A stretch of 64,000 nucleotides of DNA from Marinobacter denitrificans (lineage in GTDB: Bacteria; Pseudomonadota; Gammaproteobacteria; Pseudomonadales; Oleiphilaceae). Below are positions 55,966 to 64,000 of this stretch, in pieces (positions within the stretch are counted from its first letter, which is position 1; every line of letters begins with the position of its first letter). The notes beneath the pieces were generated by a model. That model did no database searches. It worked only from the letters and a program-made list of their open reading frames with translations, and was not told the origin of the DNA. Location of the stretch: positions 310,001 to 374,000 of the forward strand of contig NZ_VMHN01000001.1 in the NCBI RefSeq assembly GCF_008795955.1. Reading direction: 5' to 3'. Position numbers and translations under genes: made by a program.

Positions 55966-57264
55966 ATGCTCGAACGACTATTCCAGCTCCAGGCCCATGG
56001 CACCACTGTTCGTAAAGAAGTGATTGCGGGCTTTACCACCTTCCTGACCATGGCTTACATCATCGTGGTCAATCCCAGCATTCTCTCTGCCACCGGCATG
56101 GACTTCGGTGCTGTGTTCGTTGCTACCTGCCTGGCCGCCACCATCGGCACCCTGATCATGGGGCTATGGGCCAACTACCCGATTGCCCTCGCCCCCGGCA
56201 TGGGCCTGAACGCGTTCTTCTCGTTCACGGTGGTCGGCAGCATGGGCTACAGCTGGCAGGTGGCACTGGGGGCAGTTTTCATCTCCGGTTTCATCTTTTT
56301 CCTGCTCAGCCTCTTCAAGGTCCGGGAATGGATCATCAACAGCATTCCGCTGTCCCTGCGCTTCGGTATCTCGGCGGGCATCGGTTTTTTCCTGGCTCTC
56401 ATTGCCCTTAAAAATGCCGGTATCGTGATCGATCACCCCGCAACCCTGGTAGGCCTTGGCGACGTCAAGGTGGCGGAAAGCCTTCTGTTCTTTGGCGGAT
56501 TCGTGCTGATCTGTGCCTTGTCGTTCCGGCATATCACTGGCGCAGTGATGATTGGCATTATCGCCGTGACCGCCGCTGCCATGGCGCTGGGCATGGTGGA
56601 ATACGACGGCTTCGTTTCAGCACCTCCCAGCCTGGCCCCCACCTTCATGCAACTGGACCTGGCCGGCGCGCTGAATGTGGGCATGATCAGCGTTATCTTT
56701 GCGTTCCTGTTCGTAGACCTGTTCGACACCTCCGGCACCCTGATTGGCGCGGCCCAGCGTGGCGGGTTACTGGACAAGAACGGCAAACTGCCCCGCCTTG
56801 ATCGCGCGCTGATGTCGGATTCCGTCGCCACCATGTCCGGCGCTGCCCTGGGGACCTCCACAACCACCAGCTACATTGAGTCTACCGCCGGCATCACCGC
56901 CGGAGGCCGCACCGGCCTCACGGCCGTTGTTGTCGCCGCCCTGTTCATGGCGTGTCTGCTGCTGTCGCCCATTGCCAGCATCATACCGGCCTACGCCACG
57001 GCCCCGGCTCTGCTGTACGTTGCGGTACTGATGGCCAGCGGATTGAAACTGATAGACTGGGATGACGTCACCGAAGCCGCTCCGGCGGTCGTAACCGCAT
57101 TGATGATGCCGCTGACCTTTTCCATCGCCAACGGCATTGCCCTGGGTTTCATCACCTACGCCATCCTGAAAGCTTTAAGTGGGCGCTGGTCGGACCTGAA
57201 CGCCAGTGTGGTGATCATCGCCATCGTCTTTATCCTGAAATTCACCTTCCTGGACGTGGCATAA
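55966..57264 (+). CDS. NCS2-family purine permease (AzgA/PbuG-like)
   Basis: This is a 432-residue transporter with about 12-14 membrane segments. LERLFQLQAHGTTVRKEVIAGFTTFLTMAYIIVVNPSIL, GLWANYPIALAPGMGLNAFFSFTVV and LFVDLFDTSGTLIGAA are signatures of the hypoxanthine/guanine/adenine group, not of the xanthine/uracil group. I start at 55966 (MLERLF); a TTG at 55927 opens the frame earlier. Together with apt, 27 nt downstream, it forms a purine uptake and salvage pair. Confidence 0.9.
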   Translation: MLERLFQLQAHGTTVRKEVIAGFTTFLTMAYIIVVNPSILSATGMDFGAVFVATCLAATIGTLIMGLWANYPIALAPGMGLNAFFSFTVVGSMGYSWQVALGAVFISGFIFFLLSLFKVREWIINSIPLSLRFGISAGIGFFLALIALKNAGIVIDHPATLVGLGDVKVAESLLFFGGFVLICALSFRHITGAVMIGIIAVTAAAMALGMVEYDGFVSAPPSLAPTFMQLDLAGALNVGMISVIFAFLFVDLFDTSGTLIGAAQRGGLLDKNGKLPRLDRALMSDSVATMSGAALGTSTTTSYIESTAGITAGGRTGLTAVVVAALFMACLLLSPIASIIPAYATAPALLYVAVLMASGLKLIDWDDVTEAAPAVVTALMMPLTFSIANGIALGFITYAILKALSGRWSDLNASVVIIAIVFILKFTFLDVA

Positions 57265-57291
57265 GCTGCGTTTTCAGAACCCGGACACGCT

Positions 57292-57834
57292 ATGGATTAC
57301 TTTGCAGAAAGCATCAAGCAAGCCATTCGCACGGTGCCTGACTGGCCCAAGCCAGGGGTCGCCTTTCGCGATATCACCACCGTGCTACAGGACCGCACCG
57401 CGTTCCGTAAGCTGATTGATGCCTTCGTTCACCGTTACCACGGCCACAAGATTGATGCCGTGGCGGCCGTGGATGCCCGTGGTTTTATCATCGGCTCCGC
57501 CCTCGCCTACGAGCTCAACGCCTCGCTGGTTCTGGTCCGCAAGAAAGGCAAGTTGCCGTTCGACACCCTGGTGGAAGACTACGAACTGGAGTACGGCACC
57601 GCCTCGGTGGAACTGCACAAGGACGCCTTCAAACCCGGCGATAATGTGGTTCTGGTGGACGACCTGATTGCCACCGGCGGCACCATGCTGGCGGCCTCTC
57701 GCCTGATCCGCCGTATTGGCGCCGAAATTGTGGAAGTGGCGGCAATGATCGATCTTCCCGACCTGGGCGGTTCACGCAAGCTGCAGGAAGAAGGGCTGAA
57801 GGTTTATACTGTGTGCTCGTTTGAAGGCGATTAG
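57292..57834 (+). CDS. apt: Adenine phosphoribosyltransferase
   Basis: Apt converts adenine and PRPP to AMP. The 180-residue protein shows [38 protein letters not shown] and the PRPP-binding motif [14 protein letters not shown]. Length matches the family. It follows the purine permease gene by 27 nt and is probably co-transcribed with it. Confidence 0.95.
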   Translation: MDYFAESIKQAIRTVPDWPKPGVAFRDITTVLQDRTAFRKLIDAFVHRYHGHKIDAVAAVDARGFIIGSALAYELNASLVLVRKKGKLPFDTLVEDYELEYGTASVELHKDAFKPGDNVVLVDDLIATGGTMLAASRLIRRIGAEIVEVAAMIDLPDLGGSRKLQEEGLKVYTVCSFEGD

Positions 57835-57849
57835 GGAGCTTCGGCTCCC
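57834..57849 (+). terminator. UUCG-tetraloop hairpin at the apt stop
   Basis: GGGAGC-TTCG-GCTCCC forms a 6-bp stem with a very stable UUCG loop directly at the apt stop codon. There is no T run after it, so it may protect the 3' end or attenuate transcription instead of fully terminating. Confidence 0.4.
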
Positions 57850-57874
57850 CTCATGAGAATTAACGGGAGCGGCC

Positions 57875-58537
57875 ATGCCTGATTATCAGCACCACTGGAA
57901 AGACGGGACCCCGGTTCACCTGCCCCTGGGCAAGATAGTCTGCATTGGCCGCAATTATGCAGAGCACGCCCGGGAACTGAACAACCCGGTGCCGGATGAG
58001 CCCCTGCTGTTCATCAAGCCGGCCACGTCGGCGGTCCATATTACCCGCCCGCTGCACCTCCCCCGTGACCGGGGTGAGGTTCATTTTGAAACCGAGCTTG
58101 CGGTGCTGATCGGGCGTCCTCTGACCAATGCTTCTGCCAGCGAGGCCGAAGGCGCCATTCTTGGCTACGGCCTTGCCCTGGACCTGACCTTGCGGGAGGT
58201 GCAGTCCCGGCTAAAGGAAAAAGGCCACCCCTGGGAACGGGCAAAAGCGTTTGACGGCGCCTGCCCACTGTCACCGTTCGTTTCCGTTGACCGCCTTCGC
58301 CGGGACTACCTGACCTTCACCCTGGACATCAACCGGGAGCGCCAGCAAACGGGCGACACCCGGGATATGCTTAACCCGATCGTACCCCTGATCGCCTACA
58401 TGAGCAGCCAGTTCACCCTGATGCCCGGCGATGTGGTCCTCACCGGCACGCCAAAGGGCGTCGGGCCGCTCGCTTCCGGACAAATATTATCCCTTGAACT
58501 GGAAGATGCCTTGTTTGTGGAGACCACCGTGCTCTAG
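57875..58537 (+). CDS. Fumarylacetoacetate hydrolase-family protein (YcgM-like)
   Basis: The 220-residue single-domain protein has the FAH core: KIVCIGRNYAEHARELNNPVPDEPLLFIKPATS, VHFETELAVLIGR with metal-binding E residues, KAFDGACPLSPFV, and PGDVVLTGTPKGVGPL. Members act as acylpyruvases, oxaloacetate decarboxylases or similar metal-dependent hydrolases; the substrate here cannot be read from sequence. Start ATG at 57875 follows ACGGGAGCGG. Confidence 0.88.
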   Translation: MPDYQHHWKDGTPVHLPLGKIVCIGRNYAEHARELNNPVPDEPLLFIKPATSAVHITRPLHLPRDRGEVHFETELAVLIGRPLTNASASEAEGAILGYGLALDLTLREVQSRLKEKGHPWERAKAFDGACPLSPFVSVDRLRRDYLTFTLDINRERQQTGDTRDMLNPIVPLIAYMSSQFTLMPGDVVLTGTPKGVGPLASGQILSLELEDALFVETTVL

Positions 58538-58599
58538 TCTGGGCGCAGGATACTGCGATCCACCTCAGGTCCATCGGCTTTACAGGACGTATATCAGGC

Positions 58600-59916
58600 A
58601 TGGCAAAAAAACCGGTTACCACCCGCAGTGGACGATTTTTCAGACTGGCAGGCATGACGGCCTCTGTGGCCGGGCAATATGCCGGGCAGCGCGCGCGTCG
58701 GATATTCCGCAGTGAGGAAGACAACGAAGGCGCCCGCTCTGAAAGCTATACCCGCATGGCGGATCAGATTGTCGACACCCTGGGTGAGCTTAAAGGCGCG
58801 GTGATGAAGGTCGGGCAAATCGCATCCCAGACCCAGGATTTCCTCCCCAAAGAGTTTTCCGATGCCCTAGAGCGGCTGCAGAAAGAAGCCCCGCCAATGC
58901 CCTTCGAGGTGATTGTCGGCCAGGTCGAGAGCGAACTGGGCAAACCAGTCTCGGAGCTGTTCGAATACCTGCAGGAAAAGCCCTACGCCGCTGCCTCCAT
59001 TGGCCAGGTCCATCGTGCCCGCCTGCACGACGGCACAGATGTCATCGTCAAGGTGCAGTACCCTGGGGTGGACGAATCCTGCGACAGCGACCTGAAGCAG
59101 CTGCGGATGGCCCTGAAACTGGGTGGCCTGCTGCGAATGCCCAAGGAGCACGTGGACCAGCTGTTCGGTGAAATTCGTGTCCGGCTGAAAGAAGAACTGG
59201 ATTACGAAAACGAGGCCCGCAACCTGGCACTGTTCCAGTCATTCCATGCCAACGACGACTGGATCGTCATCCCTGAAGTGTTCCAAAGCCACTCGTCCCG
59301 GCGGGTGCTGACCATGGAACTGGTGGAAGGTGACCACATCAGCGAGGTAACGCCGGAAAAATACGACCAGGACACCATTAATCTGATCGGCCACCGCATC
59401 TTCACCATGATGGCGGACCAGCTTTTTCGCTACCAGTGCATCCATGGTGACCCCCACGCCGGCAACTTTGCCTACCGCCCTGACGGCACCATCATTCTGT
59501 ATGACTTCGGGTGCGTGAAAAAACTGAAGCCGGAGATTGTCGAAGCCTATCGCAACGCTCTCATCTCTGCACTGGAAGAAGATTATGCCTCTCTGGACCA
59601 CCATCTGATTTCCCTGGGCGCTCGCGTGGAATCCCAACCGGCGGTGGACGAAGCATACTATGCCATGTGGCGGGACATCCTCATTCAGCCGTTCCGTAGC
59701 GACACGCCCTATGATTTTGCTGACTCCGAGCTTCACAAGGACGTCGCCGCCAAGACCACAACCGTCTTCAAATATCTGGATTATTTCAAACCACCGGTGG
59801 AAAGTATTTTCATCGATCGGATGATTGCAGGGCATTACTGGATGATGAAGCGGCTGGGTGTTCAGGCGGCGTTTCGGGAAGAACTGGAGAAATACCTTCG
59901 ACAAATGCCGGACTGA
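58600..59916 (+). CDS. ABC1/UbiB-family atypical kinase (AarF-like)
   Basis: The protein (438 residues) shows the family markers: the KxGQ motif in GAVMKVGQIASQTQDFLP, an Ala-rich nucleotide loop in PYAAASIGQVHRARLHDG, VIVKVQYPGVDE with the ATP-site lysine, ELDYENEARNL and QCIHGDPHAGNFAYRPDGTIILYDFGCVK containing the catalytic and metal residues. Members such as UbiB and COQ8 support quinone synthesis through ATPase activity. This one lacks the two C-terminal helices of UbiB and is not in a ubi operon, so it is a paralogue with unknown target. Confidence 0.88.
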   Translation: MAKKPVTTRSGRFFRLAGMTASVAGQYAGQRARRIFRSEEDNEGARSESYTRMADQIVDTLGELKGAVMKVGQIASQTQDFLPKEFSDALERLQKEAPPMPFEVIVGQVESELGKPVSELFEYLQEKPYAAASIGQVHRARLHDGTDVIVKVQYPGVDESCDSDLKQLRMALKLGGLLRMPKEHVDQLFGEIRVRLKEELDYENEARNLALFQSFHANDDWIVIPEVFQSHSSRRVLTMELVEGDHISEVTPEKYDQDTINLIGHRIFTMMADQLFRYQCIHGDPHAGNFAYRPDGTIILYDFGCVKKLKPEIVEAYRNALISALEEDYASLDHHLISLGARVESQPAVDEAYYAMWRDILIQPFRSDTPYDFADSELHKDVAAKTTTVFKYLDYFKPPVESIFIDRMIAGHYWMMKRLGVQAAFREELEKYLRQMPD

Positions 59917-59949
59917 GTTGTCACCCGGCCCGGCCGAGCGGCCGAAAAA

Positions 59950-60357
59950 CTACTCGGCCTTCTGTTTCAGCAAATCCCGGATTTCCATCAATAACTGCTC
60001 CTGTGCTGAAGGCGCGGGCGGAGCGGCTGGGGTTTCCGCTTCCTTTTTACGCATGCTGTTCAGTGCCCTCACGGCGATGAACACTGCAAACGCCACGATT
60101 ACAAAATCGAAAACGGCCTGAATAAAGACTCCATAACGGAGTGCAACTGCCTCCGCACCCTCCTCGGCGGCTTTAAGCGTAATAACGAGGTTGGAAAAGT
60201 CGACACCACCGATAAGTAGCCCAATCGGTGGCATCAGTACATCGGCAACAAACGACGAAACAATCTTGCCGAATGCGACACCGATGATAATGCCCACCGC
60301 CATATCCATGACGTTACCCTTGACCGCAAACTCCTTGAACTCCTTTACGATGCTCAT
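59950..60357 (-). CDS. mscL: Large-conductance mechanosensitive channel MscL
   Basis: MscL opens under membrane tension to release solutes during osmotic downshock. The 135-residue protein has the N-terminal amphipathic helix and TM1 ([26 protein letters not shown] onward), [19 protein letters not shown]2 ([20 protein letters not shown]) and a C-terminal bundle ending in [10 protein letters not shown] start at 60357, with GGAG upstream; a TTG 9 nt earlier opens the frame. Confidence 0.96.
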   Translation of the reverse strand: MSIVKEFKEFAVKGNVMDMAVGIIIGVAFGKIVSSFVADVLMPPIGLLIGGVDFSNLVITLKAAEEGAEAVALRYGVFIQAVFDFVIVAFAVFIAVRALNSMRKKEAETPAAPPAPSAQEQLLMEIRDLLKQKAE

Positions 60358-60468
60358 CGCAACCAACTCCCTGATCAGACCCTGTTGGCCCTAAAAGACT
60401 GCAGAGGGCACGCTCGCAAGAACGTTATTGAATTGTAGCGGAGTTTTGGGCGATTACTCTGCCAAAGG

Positions 60469-61152
60469 TCAGCGGCATCCGAGTCCAGCCACCCATTCGG
60501 ATACCCCCTCACAGGCCCCCTTACGGATAACCCTCGCCCTGGAAAGACTTGCCGGCTCGCCGGGATCAATCACCGTCACCGGCACATCAAAATTTACCAG
60601 GTCTACCAGACCCGCTGCAGGATAGACCTGTAGGGAGGTTCCTACGATCAGTAAGTAATCCGCCATGGGTACGACTTCCGCAGCCGCTTCGATCATCGGC
60701 ACTTCTTCGCCAAACCAGACGATATGCGGCCGAAGCTGGGCACCGCGTTCGCAGGTGTCGCCGGGATGGATGTCCCCGAACCCTATGTCATAGACCAACT
60801 CGGGATACTTTGAGCTGCGGGCCTTGGTAAGTTCGCCGTGCAGGTGGATGACATTACTGGAACCGCCCCGCTCGTGCAGGTTGTCCACATTCTGGGTGAT
60901 GATGGTCACCCGGTAATGCTGTTCCAGCTTTGCCAATAGGCGGTGGGCCTCGTTGGGTTGTGCCGATTCAAGTTGCCGGCGACGCTCATTGTAGAAGCGC
61001 AACACCAGTTCCTGATTGCGGGCGAAGGCTTCCGGGGTCGCAACGTCATAAACACTGTGCTGCTCCCACAAACCGCCATTGTCGCGGAAGGTGGAGAGCC
61101 CGCTTTCGGCACTCATGCCCGCACCGGTCAGAACCACGATATGATCTTTCAT
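60469..61152 (-). CDS. cobB: NAD-dependent protein deacylase (CobB/Sir2 class III), zinc ligands mostly lost
   Basis: This sirtuin of 227 residues removes acyl groups from lysine. VLTGAGMSAESGLSTFRDNGGLW, ITQNVDNLHERGGSSNVIHLHGEL with the catalytic His, and IVWFGEEVPM show an intact NAD and acyl site. The zinc-binding region between HGEL and RPHIVWFGE reads TKARSSKYP...GDTCERGAQL, with only one cysteine where E. coli CobB has the C-x-C / C-x-C type set, so the usual tetracysteine zinc site is missing. Bases 60358-60468 separate it from mscL without another gene. Confidence 0.88.
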   Translation of the reverse strand: MKDHIVVLTGAGMSAESGLSTFRDNGGLWEQHSVYDVATPEAFARNQELVLRFYNERRRQLESAQPNEAHRLLAKLEQHYRVTIITQNVDNLHERGGSSNVIHLHGELTKARSSKYPELVYDIGFGDIHPGDTCERGAQLRPHIVWFGEEVPMIEAAAEVVPMADYLLIVGTSLQVYPAAGLVDLVNFDVPVTVIDPGEPASLSRARVIRKGACEGVSEWVAGLGCR

Positions 61153-61188
61153 AAGGCAATGCTTTTGATCTGTGCGTTAAAGAATTCT

Positions 61189-61695
61189 TCAGAACCAGAG
61201 CTTCTCCGGCCTGCGCCGTTTTTCCACTCTGAGCCCGTGTTTTTCCAGAATAGCAACCAATTCCTCTGTGTCATCTATATTCAGGAAAGGCGCGAGGGAA
61301 ATTTCTTCTCCGCGGAACTGCAGGTGGAGCTTGGGGGGCGTCCAGGGATGTCGCGGCACGTCCTGCCAGACGCGAGTATGGCGACGGGGTAGCTCCCACT
61401 CTTTTTCCTTGCGGGTAAGGCCTTTTTCCAGCCGGATCAGCTCCGGGGAGAAGGTGAGCACTTCCCGTTTCTGGCATTTGCGTGAGGTGTAGTAAAACCC
61501 GGCCGCCAGCGCTGTCAGTTCCAGGCCGGCAAATGGCAACACCGGCCACGCCCCGGCCAGGACCATTCCGGTGGATATCATCAACTGAAGTAACACGGCC
61601 GCCAGCCAGACGCGGATATTGCCCTTCCACGTCATGGACTGGTTGGGCGTCAGGAGAAAGCAGTCGCCTTCATCGCGGGAAAGCTGTTCTACCAT
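61189..61695 (-). CDS. DUF2244 membrane protein
   Basis: The protein (168 residues) has two membrane segments (about 31-48 and 51-70), followed by a cytoplasmic part with CQKREVLTFSPELIRLEKG and LPRRHTRVWQDVPRHPWTPPKLHLQFRGEEISLAPFLNIDDTEELVAIL, the pattern of DUF2244. Function is unknown; members often neighbour cytochrome oxidase genes, but none is nearby here. It is followed 36 nt later by cobB. Confidence 0.8.
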   Translation of the reverse strand: MVEQLSRDEGDCFLLTPNQSMTWKGNIRVWLAAVLLQLMISTGMVLAGAWPVLPFAGLELTALAAGFYYTSRKCQKREVLTFSPELIRLEKGLTRKEKEWELPRRHTRVWQDVPRHPWTPPKLHLQFRGEEISLAPFLNIDDTEELVAILEKHGLRVEKRRRPEKLWF

Positions 61696-61736
61696 TGCGG
61701 TTACTCCCGGGAACCACCCGCACCGCCTGAGCGCCT

Positions 61737-63140
61737 TCAGTCGAAGATCTTGCCGGGATTCATCACCCGGTTGGGATCGAAGACCTGCTTGATGCCCCTC
61801 AGGTAGTCAATTTCAGCGGCACTGCGGGTGTACTCCAGATACGCCTTCTTGGTCATGCCAACGCCGTGTTCGGCAGACACGCTGCCCTGATAACGTTCGA
61901 CAATCTCGAAGACCCATTTGTTCACCTGCTGGCATTTCTCGAAGAAATCCTCCTTGGCCATGTCTTCCGGCTTGAGGATATTCAGATGCAGGTTGCCGTC
62001 ACCGATGTGGCCGAACCAGATAATCTCGAAATCCGGATAGTGCTCGGTCACCACCGCGTCGATTTCCTGCAGGAACCCCGGTACCCGGGAAACCACCACA
62101 GAGATGTCATTCTTATACGGCGTACGCGGCGCAATGGACTCGGAAATGCGTTCCCGCAGTTGCCACAAGTTCTGAGCCTGGGTCTCGCTCTGGCTAATCA
62201 CCCCGTCCAGAACCCATCCGTTCTCGACACACTGCTCGAACAGGGCCATCGCGTCGTCCATTACCTGGTCAGACACCGCCTCGAATTCCAGCAGCGCGTA
62301 GTATGGCGCCTCGGTTTCGAACGGCGCCTGTACCTGGCCATGGGCCAGCACATGCCCCATCGCCTGGTGGGAGAAGAATTCATACGCGGTCAGGTCGATC
62401 TGCTTCTGGAAGGTCTGCAGCACATCCATGGTGTTGGTGAGGTCGCTCAGGCCCAGCACCAGTACGGTCAGGTTATCCGGCTTGCGCGACAGCTTCATGG
62501 TGGCCTCGGTAATGAAGCCCAGGGTGCCCTCCGCACCAATAAACAGGTGGCGCAGGTCGTAACCGGTGTTGTTCTTCTCGAGATCCTTGTTCAGATCGAG
62601 AATATCGCCCTTGCCAGTGACGACTTTGAGGCCGGCGACCCAGTCACGACTCATACCGTAGCGGATCACCTTGATGCCGCCGGCGTTGGTAGACAGGTTA
62701 CCGCCAAGCTGGCTGGAACCGGCAGAGGCAAAATCCACCGGATAGTAAAGGCCGTTTTCTTCCGCAAAGTTCTGAAGTTGCTCAGTCACCACACCGGCCT
62801 GGCATTTAACGGTACGGTCGCTGGCGCTGAAATCCAGGATCTGGTTCATGTTGTCGAACGCCACCACAACCTCGCCATTAGCGGCCACGGCGCCGGCACT
62901 CAGGCCCGTACGCCCGCCCGAGGGAACCAGTGCCACATGGTTGTCGTTGGCAAACTTCACCAGCGCCTGCACCTGTTCGGTGGTTTTTGGCAGGACAATA
63001 GCTACCGGTGTGGGCGGATAGATCTTGGTCCAGTCCTTGCCGTAGTTTTCCAGGTCGGCCGGGTCGGTCAATACTTTCCCGGGCGCCTGGCCCGTTTCCA
63101 TCAGGGCGCGAAGGGAGGCAACGATCTGTTCAGAATTCAT
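61737..63140 (-). CDS. FAD-linked D-2-hydroxyglutarate dehydrogenase
   Basis: The protein (467 residues) is a PCMH-type flavoenzyme: VALVPSGGRTGLSAGAV and YYPVDFASAGSSQLGGNLSTNAGGIKVIRYG form the FAD domain; the cap and C-terminal region has FGHIGDGNLHLNI and GSVSAEHGVGMTKKAYL, carrying the metal-binding histidines. Together with its position divergent from serA, the pattern matches the Pseudomonas enzyme that oxidises D-2-hydroxyglutarate, a by-product of SerA activity, and so pulls serine synthesis forward. Without context it could be called a GlcD-like lactate/glycolate oxidase, so the substrate is inferred. Confidence 0.85.
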   Translation of the reverse strand: MNSEQIVASLRALMETGQAPGKVLTDPADLENYGKDWTKIYPPTPVAIVLPKTTEQVQALVKFANDNHVALVPSGGRTGLSAGAVAANGEVVVAFDNMNQILDFSASDRTVKCQAGVVTEQLQNFAEENGLYYPVDFASAGSSQLGGNLSTNAGGIKVIRYGMSRDWVAGLKVVTGKGDILDLNKDLEKNNTGYDLRHLFIGAEGTLGFITEATMKLSRKPDNLTVLVLGLSDLTNTMDVLQTFQKQIDLTAYEFFSHQAMGHVLAHGQVQAPFETEAPYYALLEFEAVSDQVMDDAMALFEQCVENGWVLDGVISQSETQAQNLWQLRERISESIAPRTPYKNDISVVVSRVPGFLQEIDAVVTEHYPDFEIIWFGHIGDGNLHLNILKPEDMAKEDFFEKCQQVNKWVFEIVERYQGSVSAEHGVGMTKKAYLEYTRSAAEIDYLRGIKQVFDPNRVMNPGKIFD

Positions 63141-63229
63141 GGATAGTCCGGTCTCGCAAAGGGTTAGTCAGAGCGTCAGCAGGCGAAGTTGATTCAGGTA
63201 ACCTGACGCGCTGTGAAAATCTCTGTTTA

Positions 63230-63238
63230 TGGTATCAT
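63230..63238 (+). promoter_or_regulatory. Candidate extended -10 promoter for serA
   Basis: TGG-TATCAT matches an extended -10 element (TGn TATAAT). No good -35 hexamer lies 17 bp upstream. It is about 83 bp before the serA ATG; a small hairpin GTGAGC/GCTCAC (63253-63258, 63277-63282) lies in the leader. Bases 63141-63320 contain no gene. Confidence 0.4.
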
Positions 63239-63320
63239 ACCGCCCCTGTTCTGTGAGCCCGCCCGCCAACCGCGGCGCTCACGGGTCATTTCACGTGACG
63301 AAAGGTTCGGAAGCAAGCCC

Positions 63321-64000
63321 ATGTCAAATACGTCTCTTGAAAAGAGCAAAATCCGCATCCTGCTGCTCGAAGGCGTGCACCAGTCTGCTATTGATACCCT
63401 GAATGCCGCAGGTTATACAAACATCGAGTACCTGACTCACTCGCTGGCTGAGGATGAGCTGGTCGAAAAGATCGCTGATGCTCATTTCGTGGGTATCCGC
63501 TCACGCACCCAGCTGACCGAAAAGGTATTCGAGGCCGCCCAGAAACTGGTGGCGGTGGGCTGCTTCTGCATCGGCACCAATCAGGTTGACCTACAGGCCG
63601 CAACCCGTCGCGGCATCGCTGTTTTCAATGCCCCCTTCTCCAATACGCGCAGTGTGGCAGAACTGGTTCTTGCCCAGGCCATTCTTCTGCTTCGCGGCGT
63701 GCCGGAGAAAAACGCCAAAGCGCATCGTGGCGAGTGGCTGAAATCCGCCAAAGACAGCTATGAAATCCGTGGCAAGAAACTCGGCATCATCGGTTACGGC
63801 AACATCGGTACCCAGTTCAGTGTCCTGGCGGAAGGCCTGGGCATGGATGTCTATTTTTACGATGTGGTATCGAAACTGTCCATCGGTAACGCCACTCAGG
63901 TCGGCACAATGCAGGAGTTGCTGAACACCTGTGACGTGATCAGCCTGCACGTGCCGGAAACGCCAGCTACCAAGTACATGTTCAAGGCTGAACAGTTTGC
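63321..64000 (+). CDS. serA: D-3-phosphoglycerate dehydrogenase SerA (5' part; runs off the window)
   Basis: SerA oxidises 3-phosphoglycerate in the first step of serine synthesis and, with NADH, can reduce 2-oxoglutarate to D-2-hydroxyglutarate. About 226 codons are present. RILLLEGVHQSAIDTL, VGIRSRTQLTEKVFEAAQKLVAVGCFCIGTNQVDL and the NAD motif LGIIGYGNIGTQFSVLAEGLGMDVYFYDV match the class with an ACT domain, whose C-terminus lies beyond 64000. The ATG at 63321 follows AGGTTCGGAAG. It is divergent from the D-2-hydroxyglutarate dehydrogenase gene. Confidence 0.95.
   Translation, partial: MSNTSLEKSKIRILLLEGVHQSAIDTLNAAGYTNIEYLTHSLAEDELVEKIADAHFVGIRSRTQLTEKVFEAAQKLVAVGCFCIGTNQVDLQAATRRGIAVFNAPFSNTRSVAELVLAQAILLLRGVPEKNAKAHRGEWLKSAKDSYEIRGKKLGIIGYGNIGTQFSVLAEGLGMDVYFYDVVSKLSIGNATQVGTMQELLNTCDVISLHVPETPATKYMFKAEQF

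Noticed and set aside
61866..63146. Long antisense ORF of 426 codons opposite the D-2-hydroxyglutarate dehydrogenase gene
   Set aside because: It overlaps a clear flavoenzyme over its whole length; translation is His/Gln/Gly rich, as expected for a shadow frame.

Overview
This window is a gammaproteobacterial chromosome segment, most likely from Marinobacter or a close marine relative. I infer this from protein sequences and gene order, not from a database search. Most of the first 32 kb matches, from memory, the Pseudomonas aeruginosa block hfq-miaA-mutL-amiB-tsaE-nnr-queG-orn-rsgA-motB/motA-psd-fimX-serB-parC-parE. I see no tRNA, rRNA, insertion sequence, prophage or CRISPR array.

Region by region. 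0-7 kb: a minus-strand run nnr-tsaE-amiB-mutL-miaA-hfq (nucleotide repair, tRNA modification, wall hydrolysis, mismatch repair, RNA chaperone). 7-12 kb: queG, orn, rsgA and the flagellar stator pair motA-motB. 11.8-15.3 kb: psd, then a compact EF-P unit holding the factor and two of its modifying enzymes (efp, epmA, epmB). 15.5-25.3 kb: a protein with a PilZ-like C-terminus, a FimX-like degenerate GGDEF/EAL protein, serB, parC, a small membrane protein and a chemoreceptor. 25.4-32.3 kb: YceI, cytochrome b561, an intergenic stretch with a 15-codon ORF and terminator, a catalytic-looking EAL protein, an SLC13 permease and parE. 32.4-35.5 kb: an S8 protease lipoprotein coupled to a PrcB-domain lipoprotein. 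35.7-39.9 kb: a fused TRAP permease, its binding protein and a TatT-like lipoprotein. 40.1-53.0 kb: a complete acyclic-terpene (citronellol/geraniol) catabolic locus, atuR divergent from atuABCDEFGH. 53.4-64 kb: quinone oxidoreductase, membrane-anchored BLUF protein, TRIC channel, purine permease plus apt, FAH-family enzyme, ABC1 kinase, mscL, sirtuin, DUF2244 protein, and a D-2-hydroxyglutarate dehydrogenase divergent from serA.

The most unusual feature is a set of eight intergenic elements of about 110 bp (108-130 bp), all found in and just after the atu operon (42.7-53.4 kb). Each has a conserved core of 52-57 bp between two inverted arms of 27-32 bp. The arms pair perfectly or nearly so within an element, but their sequence differs completely from one element to the next. 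The cores carry small hairpins with conserved loop sequences (CATCC[A/C]TG, GTGAATACGTCCCTGTA), and some of their stems also differ while still pairing. The elements follow the stops of atuA, atuC, atuD, atuE and atuH. They behave neither like ordinary mobile repeats, whose ends are conserved, nor like simple terminators, which have a U tract. I cannot name a described family for them.

Serine synthesis is represented by serA, the D-2-hydroxyglutarate dehydrogenase that can pull the SerA reaction forward, and serB. Several reported starts are revised from the longest ORF using Shine-Dalgarno sites (hfq, psd, efp, serB, MCP, cytochrome b561, atuC, atuE, mscL).
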